This document shows, in pieces, positions 35,299-45,432 of a stretch of 64,000 nucleotides of DNA (the stretch's first letter is position 1; each line of letters opens with the position of its first letter). Source of the DNA: Streptococcus minor DSM 17118 (lineage in GTDB: Bacteria > Bacillota > Bacilli > Lactobacillales > Streptococcaceae). A program made the translations under genes and the position numbers. A model generated the notes under the pieces. That model saw only the letters and a list, made by a program, of their open reading frames with translations. It did no database searches and was not told the DNA's origin. Where the stretch lies: assembly GCF_000377005.1 (NCBI RefSeq), contig NZ_AQYB01000032.1, forward strand, positions 154,830 through 218,829. Direction: 5' to 3'.

Positions 35299-37995
35299 AT
35301 GTCTATTCAAAAACTTGAAAACTATAACAATAAAAGTGCTATCCAAGAAGAAGTGGCAATTCTAACCGATACGCTAAGAGATGTGGCAAAGCAGCTGATT
35401 TCGGAGGAAACCTTTGAAAAAATTGTTGCTTTGGCTGATCTGTCAACAGAGGATAATTATCAGGAGCTACTACAGATTATCGGCACCATGACCAACGATG
35501 AATTGGCTGTTATTTCTCGTTATTTCGCTGTCCTTCCCTTGCTCATCAATATTTCTGAAGATGTGGATCTGGCCTACGAAATCAACTACAAGAATAATGC
35601 CAACGAAGATTATCTGGGCAAATTGTCTACAACCATTGAGTTAGTGGCTGACCGAGATGACGCCGCTGAAATACTAGAACATCTGAATGTTGTTCCCGTT
35701 TTGACAGCCCATCCGACACAAGTCCAGCGCCAATCCATGCTGGAGTTGACTCATAAGATTCACAATCTTCTGCGTCGTTACCGAGATGTTCGCTTAGGGC
35801 TAATGAACCGTGACAAGTGGCTGGATGAGTTGCGTTGCTATGTAGAAATCATCATGCAGACCGAGATGATTCGAGAGAAGAAACTCAAGGTTAGTAACGA
35901 AATTACCAATGTCATGAACTATTATGAGAGTTCTTTTATCAAGGCTGTCACTAAATTGCAGACTGAGTATAAACGCCTAGCTGCGCAAAAAGGGATACAC
36001 CTGCAGCACCCGCACCCGATTACCATGGGAATGTGGATTGGTGGAGACCGCGATGGAAATCCATTTGTAACTGCTGAGACTTTGAAACTGTCTGCCCTGA
36101 CCCAAGCTGAAGTCATCATGAACTACTATGATGAAAAGCTACATAGCCTTTATAGAACATTCTCTCTGTCCACTACTATCGTCAATGTTAGTACAGAAGT
36201 GGAAGTTATGGCTAGTTTATCTGAGGATAGTTCCGTTTATCGTGAGCGAGAGCCATATCGCCGTGCCTTTCATTATATCAAGATGAAGCTCAACAATACC
36301 AAGGACTTCTTGATTGAGGATAAAAAAGTTGAGCCTCGTTATGCCAATGTTCAGGAATTTAAGAAAGATCTACAAGCGATTAAGACCTCTCTGGAAGAGA
36401 ATAAAGCTATTGCTTTGATAAAAGGTGAGTTCAATGAGCTCTTAGAAGCAATCGAGGCCTTTGGATTTTATCTAGCCAGCATTGATATGCGTCAGGATTC
36501 TAGTATTCATGAAGCTAGTGTGGCAGAACTACTAGCTTCGGCTCGTGTAGTAGACGATTACAGCAATCTCTCAGAAGAGGCTAAATGTTATGTCCTACTT
36601 AAGGTCTTGGAGGAAGATCCCCGTATTCTGTCTGCCACTCATGTTCCAAAATCAGAGCAGCTCCAAAAGGAATTGGCTATTTTCCAAGCGGCGCGTGAAT
36701 TGAAAGATAAATTGGGCGAGGAGGTCATCAAGCAGCACATTATCTCCCACTCAGAAAGTGTATCGGATTTGCTTGAGTTGGCTGTTCTCCTTAAAGAAGT
36801 TGGTTTAGTTGATACTGAAAAAGCCCGTGTACAGATTGTCCCTCTCTTTGAAACGATTGAGGATTTGGACAATGCTTCTGACATCATGCGTCAGTATTTG
36901 AACCTAGATTTGGCCAAGAAATGGATTGCTGGTAATCGCAATTACCAAGAAATCATGTTGGGCTATTCGGATTCTAATAAGGATGGAGGCTATCTATCAT
37001 CTGGTTGGACACTTTATAAGGCTCAAAATGAATTGACTAAAATTGGGGACGAATCCGGTGTCAAAATCACCTTCTTCCATGGTCGCGGTGGAACTGTTGG
37101 CCGCGGTGGCGGTCCATCCTATGATGCCATCACATCGCAACCTTTTGGTTCCATAAAAGATCGTATCCGCCTGACTGAGCAAGGTGAGGTTATCGGAAAT
37201 AAGTATGGCAATGTTGATGCTGCATACTACAATCTGGAAATGCTCGTTTCTGCCACTTTGGATCGTATGGTAACCCAGATGATTGCTGATCCAGAAGAAA
37301 TTATTCACTATCGGGCAACCATGGATGAAATTGTATCGGATAGTTATAACATCTACCGTGATTTGGTCTTTAAAAACCCGCATTTCTATGACTATTTCTT
37401 CGCAGCTAGTCCGATTCGAGAAGTCTCTAGTCTCAATATCGGCTCTCGTCCAGCAGCTCGGAAGACCATCACAGAGATTTCTGGTCTGCGTGCGATTCCA
37501 TGGGTCTTCTCTTGGTCACAAAATCGTATTATGCTACCAGGTTGGTACGGAGTGGGTTCTAGCTTCAAACGTTTTATCGACCAAGCACCAGGTAATCTGG
37601 AACAGTTACAAAAGATGTACGAAACTTGGCCGTTCTTTCGCTCCCTCCTATCCAATGTGGATATGGTTCTTTCCAAATCCAACATGAATATTGCCTTTGA
37701 ATATGCCAAGATGGTAGAAGACGATGATGTTCGTGATGTTTTCAATGTGATTTTAGATGAATGGCAGTTGACTAAGAATGTCATCTTGCAGATTGAAAAA
37801 CAGGAAGAACTCCTGGCAGAATTACCTTCCCTCAAAGCCAGCCTGAACTATCGCCTGCCTTATTTCAACGTTCTCAACTATATCCAAATTGAGCTCATCA
37901 ATCGCCTGCGAAAGGGTGAGTTGAGTGCGGATCAGGAAAGCCTCATTCATATCACCATCAACGGTATTGCGACAGGACTTCGAAATTCTGGTTAA
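35299..37995 (+). CDS. ppc: phosphoenolpyruvate carboxylase
   Basis: An 898-residue cytosolic enzyme that makes oxaloacetate from PEP and bicarbonate, the main anaplerotic step where the TCA cycle is incomplete. The catalytic His is in [13 protein letters not shown]; the glycine-rich loop [19 protein letters not shown] is intact, and [18 protein letters not shown] and IGSRPAARK are family motifs. [10 protein letters not shown] is also present. The length matches bacterial enzymes. It follows ftsW by 35 bases with ribosome site AAAGGA. Confidence 0.97.
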   Translation: MSIQKLENYNNKSAIQEEVAILTDTLRDVAKQLISEETFEKIVALADLSTEDNYQELLQIIGTMTNDELAVISRYFAVLPLLINISEDVDLAYEINYKNNANEDYLGKLSTTIELVADRDDAAEILEHLNVVPVLTAHPTQVQRQSMLELTHKIHNLLRRYRDVRLGLMNRDKWLDELRCYVEIIMQTEMIREKKLKVSNEITNVMNYYESSFIKAVTKLQTEYKRLAAQKGIHLQHPHPITMGMWIGGDRDGNPFVTAETLKLSALTQAEVIMNYYDEKLHSLYRTFSLSTTIVNVSTEVEVMASLSEDSSVYREREPYRRAFHYIKMKLNNTKDFLIEDKKVEPRYANVQEFKKDLQAIKTSLEENKAIALIKGEFNELLEAIEAFGFYLASIDMRQDSSIHEASVAELLASARVVDDYSNLSEEAKCYVLLKVLEEDPRILSATHVPKSEQLQKELAIFQAARELKDKLGEEVIKQHIISHSESVSDLLELAVLLKEVGLVDTEKARVQIVPLFETIEDLDNASDIMRQYLNLDLAKKWIAGNRNYQEIMLGYSDSNKDGGYLSSGWTLYKAQNELTKIGDESGVKITFFHGRGGTVGRGGGPSYDAITSQPFGSIKDRIRLTEQGEVIGNKYGNVDAAYYNLEMLVSATLDRMVTQMIADPEEIIHYRATMDEIVSDSYNIYRDLVFKNPHFYDYFFAASPIREVSSLNIGSRPAARKTITEISGLRAIPWVFSWSQNRIMLPGWYGVGSSFKRFIDQAPGNLEQLQKMYETWPFFRSLLSNVDMVLSKSNMNIAFEYAKMVEDDDVRDVFNVILDEWQLTKNVILQIEKQEELLAELPSLKASLNYRLPYFNVLNYIQIELINRLRKGELSADQESLIHITINGIATGLRNSG

Positions 37996-37997
37996 TT

Positions 37998-38030
37998 TAA
38001 AAGTTTAGGAAAAACCTAAACTTTTTTCTT
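37998..38030 (+). terminator. ppc terminator
   Basis: AAAAGTTTAGG-aaaaa-CCTAAACTTTTTT. Confidence 0.88.
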
Positions 38031-38034
38031 TTTA

Positions 38035-38060
38035 TGTAACCAATTGCAATCTTCATTCGT
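38035..38060 (+). promoter_or_regulatory. ECF-sigma-like promoter before the sigma factor gene
   Basis: TGTAAC (38035-38040), 17 bases, CGT (38058-38060) closely follows the Bacillus ECF sigma pattern (TGAAAC, 16-17, CGT). A TATAAT (38061-38066) directly follows and could serve sigma-A instead. Confidence 0.5.
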
Positions 38061-38090
38061 TATAATAGTGAAAGAAGGAGAGGTGAGGCC

Positions 38091-38588
38091 ATGAAGCTAG
38101 ACCAATATGAAAAAGAATTGGTCACCATAGCAGAAGAGATCGTTTTCTATCTGATGAAGTCAGGAGTCAGCATGGAAGACAGCCAAGACGTAGTTCAAGA
38201 TGTCTTGCTCAAGATGCTAGAGAACAACTTCGTCCTCCCTCGTGAAAAAATCAGAGCTTGGATGTATCGGGTGGCCATCCGCAACTACATTGACCTCTAT
38301 CGAAGGGGAAAAAAGTACCAAGAAATCATACAGTCCTCTTTTTTTCAAGAGGGTCTATCCCACTATGACCAAGCGAGGGGTAGCGAAGTCTACGAACTCA
38401 TCCAAAAGCTGCCAATTCAGTATCGGCTAGTCTTAGATCTCCATTACTTTCAAGGCTTTTCTGTCAAAGAAATCAGCCACATTCTTAGTTGCTCGCAGAG
38501 CAAGGTAAAAATTGACCTCATGCGTGCACGTCATCAATTAAAAGCAATCATAAAGAAAAGAGGATTGACCTATGAAGACCTTATCTGA
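38091..38588 (+). CDS. ECF-like sigma-70 family sigma factor
   Basis: A 165-residue sigma factor with region 2 (MEDSQDVVQDVLLKMLENN, then IRAWMYRVAIRNYIDLYRRG) and region 4 (LPIQYRLVLDLHYFQGFSV, then ISHILSCSQSKVKIDLMRAR). Streptococci have few alternative sigma factors, so this is notable. The 17-base overlap with a membrane anti-sigma gene shows they form a sigma/anti-sigma module. An ECF-type promoter sits in front, which suggests autoregulation. The signal and regulon are unknown. Confidence 0.92.
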   Translation: MKLDQYEKELVTIAEEIVFYLMKSGVSMEDSQDVVQDVLLKMLENNFVLPREKIRAWMYRVAIRNYIDLYRRGKKYQEIIQSSFFQEGLSHYDQARGSEVYELIQKLPIQYRLVLDLHYFQGFSVKEISHILSCSQSKVKIDLMRARHQLKAIIKKRGLTYEDLI

Positions 38589-39657
38589 TTTTGAGAAAAT
38601 TGCTCAAAAAAACAAACGCAAAAGTTGGTTAAAAATTATTTCTATTAGTACAGTGGTAACATTGGCTGCAACGGCTGGTATCTATTTAGGACTGGTTCGG
38701 ATGGCTGAAAATAATGCAGAAAAGATTCAAAAGCATTACTTACTGCGATCAGAAATTGCCTATCCAAATATTGACTATATTACCTGGGGTTATGAGGCCA
38801 CCTCCCATTTTTCAGGCAACTTTTACTCCAATCGGGTTAAGGATATCGATGGTATCACTGTACCGTTTGAAAAATACACTGGCAATTACGGAATCATCCT
38901 GAGCGACCATCTCAACCAGGATGAAAGATTAAGGTCTGGGGAAGAAGGCCGTTCCCAATACACCTATGGCAACCTGTACAAGGTACCTGTATTTTATAAC
39001 TTAGGAGAAACAGAAAACGAAGTTAAAAAAGTGACCCAAGACCTAGACTTTATACCGCAGATGACAGGACAAGCGGTAGAAGTGGCCATCACCTTTGACA
39101 AGGCTTATACCCTCTCTGAGATTGCTGAACTGGTGCCAGATAACCTTAAATTGAACTGGGTTTGGATTGGTCAAGAAACTGGATTTGATTTTGGGGACAG
39201 TCCAGCCAATCAATTCGGCTTTACCAACTATGCAGGTGCCTCACTGACTGCTGAGGAGCAGGCGGCCCTCGAAAAGGAAATTACTGCTGCCCTGGAAAAA
39301 GATCCGGATGCAGACTTGTCGTCCATCTATGAGAAGTATGAAAAGGAAAGCCAGGTCTCTGAAGTGACAGCTTTGCAAAACAACTATAGTATCTTCCAGT
39401 CCAATCTCCAAAAATACCTAGATGCTGGCTATGGTTTTTCAACAACAATAGGTGAAGATGGAAAGGAATACTCAGCAGAAGATTACCTAAAAGATTACCT
39501 TGAAGCCAACGACAATCCAGAAACGGCTAAGTTTGCCGGTGTCATCCTCACTGGCCGTGCAGAAAACTTTGCTCAGTTACAAAATGCAGAGTGGATTTAT
39601 GCATCTAATATTGGTCAAAGTATCCAGATTCAACCTTATCACAAGCTAGATAAGTAA
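38572..39657 (+). CDS. membrane anti-sigma factor (sigma factor regulator N and C domains)
   Basis: A 361-residue single-pass membrane protein: cytoplasmic N-terminus (MKTLSDFEKIAQKNKRKSW), one helix (IISISTVVTLAATAGIYLGL), then a large extracellular domain with two parts that match the sigma factor regulator N- and C-terminal families (SEIAYPNIDYITWGYEAT; PQMTGQAVEVAITFDKAYTL; AKFAGVILTGRAENFAQL). It should hold the cognate sigma factor until an envelope signal arrives. A charged segment (TAEEQAALEKEITAALEKD) may be a coiled coil. Confidence 0.88.
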   Translation: MKTLSDFEKIAQKNKRKSWLKIISISTVVTLAATAGIYLGLVRMAENNAEKIQKHYLLRSEIAYPNIDYITWGYEATSHFSGNFYSNRVKDIDGITVPFEKYTGNYGIILSDHLNQDERLRSGEEGRSQYTYGNLYKVPVFYNLGETENEVKKVTQDLDFIPQMTGQAVEVAITFDKAYTLSEIAELVPDNLKLNWVWIGQETGFDFGDSPANQFGFTNYAGASLTAEEQAALEKEITAALEKDPDADLSSIYEKYEKESQVSEVTALQNNYSIFQSNLQKYLDAGYGFSTTIGEDGKEYSAEDYLKDYLEANDNPETAKFAGVILTGRAENFAQLQNAEWIYASNIGQSIQIQPYHKLDK

Positions 39658-39684
39658 GAATATAAAGGAAAAGGCACAAAACAC

Positions 39685-39712
39685 TTGCTTTTTCCCAACA
39701 ATTTGATAGAAT
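39685..39712 (+). promoter_or_regulatory. tuf promoter
   Basis: TTGCTT (39685-39690), 16 bases, TAGAAT (39707-39712) with an extended TG at 39704-39705. Confidence 0.7.
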
Positions 39713-39784
39713 AGTAAGGTAAAGTTAGACCGTATTGCCTACTGTCTATCTATAAAATATATTTTATTGGAGGCTTTTACCAAA

Positions 39785-40981
39785 ATGGCAAAAGAAAAAT
39801 ACGATCGTAGTAAACCCCACGTTAACATTGGTACCATTGGACACGTTGACCACGGTAAAACTACTTTGACTGCAGCTATCACAACTGTATTGGCACGTCG
39901 CTTGCCTTCATCAGTTAACCAACCAAAAGACTATGCGTCTATCGATGCTGCTCCAGAAGAACGCGAGCGCGGTATCACCATCAACACTGCACACGTTGAG
40001 TACGAAACTGAAAAGCGTCACTATGCGCATATCGACGCTCCAGGACACGCGGACTACGTTAAAAACATGATCACTGGTGCTGCCCAAATGGACGGTGCGA
40101 TCCTTGTAGTAGCTTCAACTGACGGTCCAATGCCACAAACTCGTGAGCACATCCTTCTTTCTCGTCAGGTAGGTGTTAAACACCTTATCGTCTTCATGAA
40201 CAAAGTTGACTTGGTTGATGATGAAGAGTTGCTTGAATTGGTTGAAATGGAAATCCGTGACCTCTTGTCAGAATATGACTTCCCAGGTGACGATCTTCCA
40301 GTTATCCAAGGTTCAGCTCTTAAAGCTCTTGAAGGTGACTCAGCATACGAAGACATCATCATGGAATTGATGAACACTGTTGATGAGTACATTCCAGAAC
40401 CAGAACGCGACACTGACAAACCACTCCTTCTTCCAGTCGAGGACGTATTCTCAATCACTGGTCGTGGTACTGTAGCATCAGGTCGTATCGATCGTGGTAC
40501 TGTACGTGTCAACGATGAAATTGAAATCGTTGGTATCAAGGAAGATAAGAAAAAAGCAGTTGTTACCGGTGTTGAAATGTTCCGTAAACAATTGGATGAA
40601 GGTCTTGCAGGAGACAACGTTGGTATCCTTCTCCGTGGTGTACAACGTGATGAAATCGAGCGTGGTCAAGTTATTGCGAAACCAGGTTCAATCAACCCAC
40701 ACACTAAATTTAAAGGTGAAGTTTATATCCTTACTAAAGAAGAAGGTGGACGTCACACTCCATTCTTCGACAACTACCGTCCACAGTTCTACTTCCGTAC
40801 AACTGACGTAACTGGTTCAATCAAATTGCCAGCTGGTACTGAAATGGTAATGCCTGGTGATAACGTAACAATCGACGTTGAATTGATCCACCCAATCGCC
40901 GTTGAACAAGGTACAACTTTCTCTATCCGTGAAGGTGGACGTACTGTTGGTTCAGGTATGGTTACTGAAATCGAAGCTTAA
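39785..40981 (+). CDS. tuf: translation elongation factor Tu
   Basis: A 398-residue GTPase that delivers aminoacyl-tRNA to the ribosome. G1 is [11 protein letters not shown]3 [10 protein letters not shown]4 NKVD and G5 GSALKALEG; effector region [13 protein letters not shown]. Codons are strongly biased to the favoured set (GGT, CGT, AAC, GTT, CCA), unlike its neighbours, as expected for a very highly expressed gene. ATG 39785 has TTGGAGG 10 bases upstream. Leader of about 65 bases shows no clear riboswitch. Confidence 0.98.
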   Translation: MAKEKYDRSKPHVNIGTIGHVDHGKTTLTAAITTVLARRLPSSVNQPKDYASIDAAPEERERGITINTAHVEYETEKRHYAHIDAPGHADYVKNMITGAAQMDGAILVVASTDGPMPQTREHILLSRQVGVKHLIVFMNKVDLVDDEELLELVEMEIRDLLSEYDFPGDDLPVIQGSALKALEGDSAYEDIIMELMNTVDEYIPEPERDTDKPLLLPVEDVFSITGRGTVASGRIDRGTVRVNDEIEIVGIKEDKKKAVVTGVEMFRKQLDEGLAGDNVGILLRGVQRDEIERGQVIAKPGSINPHTKFKGEVYILTKEEGGRHTPFFDNYRPQFYFRTTDVTGSIKLPAGTEMVMPGDNVTIDVELIHPIAVEQGTTFSIREGGRTVGSGMVTEIEA

Positions 40982-41032
40982 TTCGATTACGTTCCCAGAA
41001 ATAACAATTTAAGTCAGACAACTTATAATTGC

Positions 41033-41062
41033 AATCCACTGTCCTAGGGCGGTGGATTTTTT
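41033..41062 (+). terminator. tuf terminator
   Basis: AATCCAC (41033-41039) pairs with GTGGATT (41052-41058), T run after. Confidence 0.85.
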
Positions 41063-41075
41063 ATGTTGAAAAAAG

Positions 41076-41104
41076 AAAGGGTATCTCAACAAAGATACCC
41101 TTTT
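41076..41104. terminator. terminator of the minus-strand XRE operon
   Basis: AAAGGGTATC-tcaacaaa-GATACCCTTT. On the minus strand it is followed by a T-rich tail. Confidence 0.85.
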
Positions 41105-41152
41105 CTATCAATGAAATTTGATGTAGCTCAGACTTGAACTCCTCTGTTTAGT

Positions 41153-41338
41153 TTATTTTAATTTCTCTGGGTGTTCAACATATGTGCGTACAACACTACC
41201 GCACTGTTCGCAAATATCATGGCAAATAGGCTGGTTGGGGAAATTCATTGATTTACCAACACCACCATATGTTTTATTTGCTTTGCCAACGACAAAAGTT
41301 GTGTTTTCGCAATAAGGACAGATTAATTGAATTTTCAT
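41153..41338 (-). CDS. small zinc-ribbon-like protein
   Basis: A 61-residue protein with two CxxC knuckles, CPYC (residues 7-10) and CEQC, plus an extra Cys/His (ICHDI), typical of a zinc ribbon. Otherwise unrecognised. Ribosome site AAAGGAG precedes ATG 41338. Last gene of a four-gene minus-strand operon headed by two related membrane proteins and an XRE regulator; it starts one base after the XRE stop codon. It may be a metal- or nucleic-acid-binding accessory, which is inference. Confidence 0.72.
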   Translation of the reverse strand: MKIQLICPYCENTTFVVGKANKTYGGVGKSMNFPNQPICHDICEQCGSVVRTYVEHPEKLK

Positions 41339-41339
41339 C

Positions 41340-41552
41340 TTAATTCTCCTTTGTATTGAGTTGAAATATTTCCTCAACATGACATTCGAAAATTTCTGCA
41401 ATTTTTAGAGCCATTTCGAGAGAGGGGTTATAACGGTTATTTTCTAGGTGAACGATGGTTTCTCGGCGAACACCGACCAGTTGTGCTAGCTCCTGTTGGC
41501 TGATTTTTTTCTCCTTCCGTCTTTCCTTGAGGTTGGTGATAATATTAGCCAT
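41340..41552 (-). CDS. XRE family transcriptional regulator, 70 aa
   Basis: A single helix-turn-helix domain regulator: NLKERRKEKKISQQELAQLV-GVRRETIVHLENNRYNPSLE, then ALKIAEIFECHVEEIFQL. This compact type commonly controls its own operon of membrane proteins. ATG 41552 follows GAGAGGTG; the next membrane gene ends one base upstream. A perfect 10-base inverted repeat before the operon (42571-42597) is the likely operator. Confidence 0.9.
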   Translation of the reverse strand: MANIITNLKERRKEKKISQQELAQLVGVRRETIVHLENNRYNPSLEMALKIAEIFECHVEEIFQLNTKEN

Positions 41553-41553
41553 G

Positions 41554-42126
41554 TTAGCCACCTCTCTTTTCAAAGAAGAAAAAGGAAAAATCAAAGATAA
41601 GGATCATCCCTGCGCCATAGATGAGGAGCATTCCAGCATTTAAAGTAAATGGAACCATAAAAGTAACCATACTCAAAATCAGCAAGCTTATGAGTACTGT
41701 TATGAGCGTAAAGGAAGCGGCTCTGGCTAAGTTTGTATAGAAACGGTCGTCTGGTTTTTCATCAACTTTTTTGAAGACAAAGTAGAGGAAGAATACAAAA
41801 AGTATCAGAAGACCAATTCCTAAAAACAGGTGTTTGAGCCAGATAGGGTTGGTGTCTGGGGTGATGAACCAAATCCCTTTACAGTAAATCCCCATAGCAG
41901 CCATCAAGGTTCCGGTATAGAGTTTTTCAGTCAAACCAAAGTAATACTGTTTGTTTGAGTCTGGCGTTGGAAACTTAGAAAAGAATAAGAAGAGGAGAAG
42001 CAAGTAGATGATTAGTCCGATAAAAATGCTATTTTTTATCCAGTCTGGATTGGAAGCAGGAGTGAAAAACCAGATTGCTCCTGTTAGTAAAAGTGAGAGT
42101 ATAAACCAAGGGTATATTTTATTCAT
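41554..42126 (-). CDS. integral membrane protein with two WF..NPxWxK modules
   Basis: A 190-residue protein of about six hydrophobic helices, family not recognised. It carries two copies of one short motif, IWFFTPASNPDWIKN (residues 18-32) and IWFITPDTNPIWLKH (85-99), each followed by a helix pair, so it looks like an internal duplication. The neighbouring 139-residue protein has one more copy. The tail ends in FFFFEKRGG. It overlaps the upstream membrane gene by 8 bases and is followed by the XRE gene after one base. Possible roles include sensing or immunity; nothing in the sequence decides. Confidence 0.72.
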   Translation of the reverse strand: MNKIYPWFILSLLLTGAIWFFTPASNPDWIKNSIFIGLIIYLLLLFLFFSKFPTPDSNKQYYFGLTEKLYTGTLMAAMGIYCKGIWFITPDTNPIWLKHLFLGIGLLILFVFFLYFVFKKVDEKPDDRFYTNLARAASFTLITVLISLLILSMVTFMVPFTLNAGMLLIYGAGMILIFDFSFFFFEKRGG

Positions 42127-42538
42127 GACGGTTTTCCTTATTGAGATTGAGATTCTTTTGAGCTTGTTTCCGGCAAGCTAGGATGAAGATGATAGCGATA
42201 AGGCCAAATGTTCCCAGAATCAGCATGGCCTTTGTTGCAGTAGGTAGAGAGCTGTTGAGGATGTTGAAGGCAATGATTGGAAGAGGTGCCAGACCTGGAA
42301 TCAGGTAAGCAGGGTGGAAGTTTTGTTGAGATTGACAACTCACTTTTTTAGTCTCGCTTTTCGCAGGGAAACGAAGGAAAGTAAATAGGAAAAAGAGAAG
42401 TCCTAGCAGGACAGTCGTAACTCCATAGACAAGATGTTTTATCCAGACTGGGTTTGAATCAGCAGAGCTGAACCAATTGATCAGAAATATTGGGAATAAA
42501 ATCGCAAATGGAACATGCTTATAGCCTTGAGTTTTCAT
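42119..42538 (-). CDS. integral membrane protein, one WF..NPxWxK module
   Basis: A 139-residue protein with four hydrophobic helices. NWFSSADSNPVWIKH (residues 21-35) matches the repeated motif of the next gene; the C-terminal half (LIPGLAPLPIIAFNIL, then AMLILGTFGLIAIIFILACRK) also resembles common small membrane proteins linked to XRE genes. Ribosome site AGAAGG on the minus strand. First gene of the operon; transcription presumably starts near the inverted repeat at 42571-42597. Confidence 0.7.
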   Translation of the reverse strand: MKTQGYKHVPFAILFPIFLINWFSSADSNPVWIKHLVYGVTTVLLGLLFFLFTFLRFPAKSETKKVSCQSQQNFHPAYLIPGLAPLPIIAFNILNSSLPTATKAMLILGTFGLIAIIFILACRKQAQKNLNLNKENRHE

Positions 42539-42570
42539 CAGTAAGACCTTCTTTCTATATATTTGTTAAT

Positions 42571-42597
42571 TATTTATAACCTTTTATGTTATAAATA
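42571..42597 (-). promoter_or_regulatory. inverted-repeat operator candidate for the XRE operon
   Basis: TATTTATAAC-cttttat-GTTATAAATA is a perfect 10-base inverted repeat with a 7-base spacer, 33-59 bases upstream of the first gene of the XRE operon. Confidence 0.6.
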
Positions 42598-42607
42598 TAT
42601 CACAAAA

Positions 42608-42641
42608 AGAAAAAGATATCAAGAGAAATGATATCTTTTTC
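42608..42641. terminator. perfect hairpin between divergent promoters
   Basis: AGAAAAAGATATC-aagagaaat-GATATCTTTTTCT is a 13-base-pair stem that looks like a bidirectional terminator, although no gene ends here. Confidence 0.55.
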
Positions 42642-42648
42642 TAACATT

Positions 42649-42676
42649 TTGTAAAAACGCTTTCTTCTTGTATAAT
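42649..42676 (+). promoter_or_regulatory. promoter of the VanY-type gene with a cre site in the spacer
   Basis: TTGTAA (42649-42654), 16 bases, TATAAT (42671-42676). The minus strand of 42652-42665 reads AGAAAGCGTTTTTA, 12 of 14 matches to the CcpA site TGAAAGCGTTTTCA; binding there would block RNA polymerase. Confidence 0.65.
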
Positions 42677-42702
42677 ATAACTAGTAGTAGGAGGTGCTTA
42701 TC

Positions 42703-44577
42703 ATGAAAAAATCAAGTAGATTTTTCATATTTATCAGTTTTCTATCGTTGTGCATTGCATCAAAGCCTGTTTTTGCGGAGTATAGCTCAACAACTATAGA
42801 GAATGGTCAGACAGTGGAGTATACGGAACATCCACCCATATCTACAAGTTTCTATTCTGAGGAAGGCACGTCTAGTGAAGAAGGTATGACAACCCCATCG
42901 TTAGAGTCGACTGTAAGCAAAGATGTTGAAAGTGAACCACAGGTCACAGAAGAAGCAGTGAAGGAAAGTGTGTCGTCTAAAACAGCCTCACTCTATCGCC
43001 TCTATCATCCAGGGCTACGTGTCCATCTATACACCAAAGATACATATGAATACAATGTGCTTGGTGGTCGCGGTTGGTACCAAGAAGGGGTTTCCTGGAA
43101 AACCTCTTTAGCTCAAGGAGAGAAAGTTTATCGTCTATTTCACCCTGGCATGAGGGTCCATCTTTATACTAAGGATCTCCACGAATATACCCTCCTAGGA
43201 AATAGAGGATGGCACCAAGAAGGAGAAGCTTTTCGGTCCTATGGGCAAATGCCAATTTACCGTCTTTACCATGCTGGCCTACAACGACACCTTTATACAA
43301 GTGATATGCGAGAATACCAGATTTTAGGTGGGAGGGGGTGGCATCAAGAGGGTATAGCTTTCTACGGCATAGGAGAGCCTAGTCAACCTTTACCACCCAA
43401 TCATGTAAAATTAACAGGAGAGTTGATCATTGAAAATATCAACCAACAAAAAGGGAGTTTTGATATTCGGATATCGGGTATTTCTAGTCCAAAGGGGCTG
43501 CATTCTGTCTTACTTCCGGTTTGGTCAGAAGATAAAGGTCAGGATGACCTGATTTGGTATGAAGCAAAGCCAGAGGAAAACGGGACTTACCGCGTCAAGA
43601 TAGAAGCACGTCATCATCGGTATAGTAGAGGGAACTACCATATTCATCTTTATTATAAAACGCAAGCAGGAGAACTTGTTTTTGTGACAGCTGGCCGACA
43701 TCGTGTGGACATCCAGCAGTCTCGTGTTGAAGGAAAGGTTAGCATCCAACAGATTAATAGTCAGCGAGGAACGTTTGACGTTCATGTAACAGACCTATTT
43801 GTCCCAATGGGGATTCAGAAGGTCTCCATTCCAGTGTGGACGGAGGCTAATGGACAAGATGATATCCGGTGGTATACAGCTACTCGTCAGGCTAATGGTG
43901 ATTATCAGGCCAGGATTTATATTGCGGATCATCGTTACCAAAAGGGAAGATACCATGTTCATGCTTATATTCAATCTACAAATGGTCAGCAGATAGGAGT
44001 CGGGACTCAAAGTTTTGACATGAAATTTGATGGCTTGCAGTATAATGGTCAGTATTATCAAATCCACGGAAAGCATGGATATATTCCCATCATCAATAAA
44101 AAACACCCTATCAACGCATCGTACAATCCTGGGGAAAATCCGACTGCCAAAGCTGCATTCAACTCCTTGACCAACCAAATGCGTGCTCTAGGATTTGGAA
44201 TTTCCTATTCCTATAGTGGCTTTAGGAGTTATTCTACTCAACGTAGTCTTTACTGGAATTATGTTCATCAATATGGGCAAGCAGAAGCGGACAGATTTTC
44301 AGCTCGGCCAGGTTACAGTGAGCATCAGTCAGGTCTTGCTTTTGATGTGCTGGGTACAGGTGGTGGACTGCTTTCACAACCACATGCTGTGCACTGGCTA
44401 GCCCATCATGCTCATCATTATGGTTTTATTGTTCGCTATCAATCAGGTAAGGAAAGTATTACAGGTTACATGGCTGAGCCGTGGCATATTCGTTACATTG
44501 GGCCAGAAGCAACAGATATTTATCAGAGTGGTTTATCTTTAGAAGAATATTTTGGCGTGGCTGGGGGTGGTTACTAA
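42703..44577 (+). CDS. secreted VanY-type D,D-carboxypeptidase with DUF5648 and Bsp-like repeats
   Basis: A 624-residue exported wall enzyme. Signal peptide to about residue 29, then an acidic Ser/Thr/Glu linker. Three repeats of roughly 43 residues follow (DUF5648 type; YRLYHPGLRVHLYTKD, YRLFHPGMRVHLYTKD, YRLYHAGLQRHLYTSD), then two GBS Bsp-like repeats (about 237-442), then a VanY domain with the zinc and catalytic motifs SEHQSGLAFDV and EPWHIRYIG. It should trim the terminal D-Ala of peptidoglycan stems. ATG 42703 follows AGGAGG. No LPXTG anchor, so the repeats probably do the wall binding. Upstream of tpiA. Confidence 0.9.
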   Translation: MKKSSRFFIFISFLSLCIASKPVFAEYSSTTIENGQTVEYTEHPPISTSFYSEEGTSSEEGMTTPSLESTVSKDVESEPQVTEEAVKESVSSKTASLYRLYHPGLRVHLYTKDTYEYNVLGGRGWYQEGVSWKTSLAQGEKVYRLFHPGMRVHLYTKDLHEYTLLGNRGWHQEGEAFRSYGQMPIYRLYHAGLQRHLYTSDMREYQILGGRGWHQEGIAFYGIGEPSQPLPPNHVKLTGELIIENINQQKGSFDIRISGISSPKGLHSVLLPVWSEDKGQDDLIWYEAKPEENGTYRVKIEARHHRYSRGNYHIHLYYKTQAGELVFVTAGRHRVDIQQSRVEGKVSIQQINSQRGTFDVHVTDLFVPMGIQKVSIPVWTEANGQDDIRWYTATRQANGDYQARIYIADHRYQKGRYHVHAYIQSTNGQQIGVGTQSFDMKFDGLQYNGQYYQIHGKHGYIPIINKKHPINASYNPGENPTAKAAFNSLTNQMRALGFGISYSYSGFRSYSTQRSLYWNYVHQYGQAEADRFSARPGYSEHQSGLAFDVLGTGGGLLSQPHAVHWLAHHAHHYGFIVRYQSGKESITGYMAEPWHIRYIGPEATDIYQSGLSLEEYFGVAGGGY

Positions 44578-44609
44578 TTTCAATTAGAATACGCTTTTAT
44601 ATTTCTTGA

Positions 44610-45413
<804 letters not shown>

Positions 45414-45432
45414 TTTATACAATATATGACTG

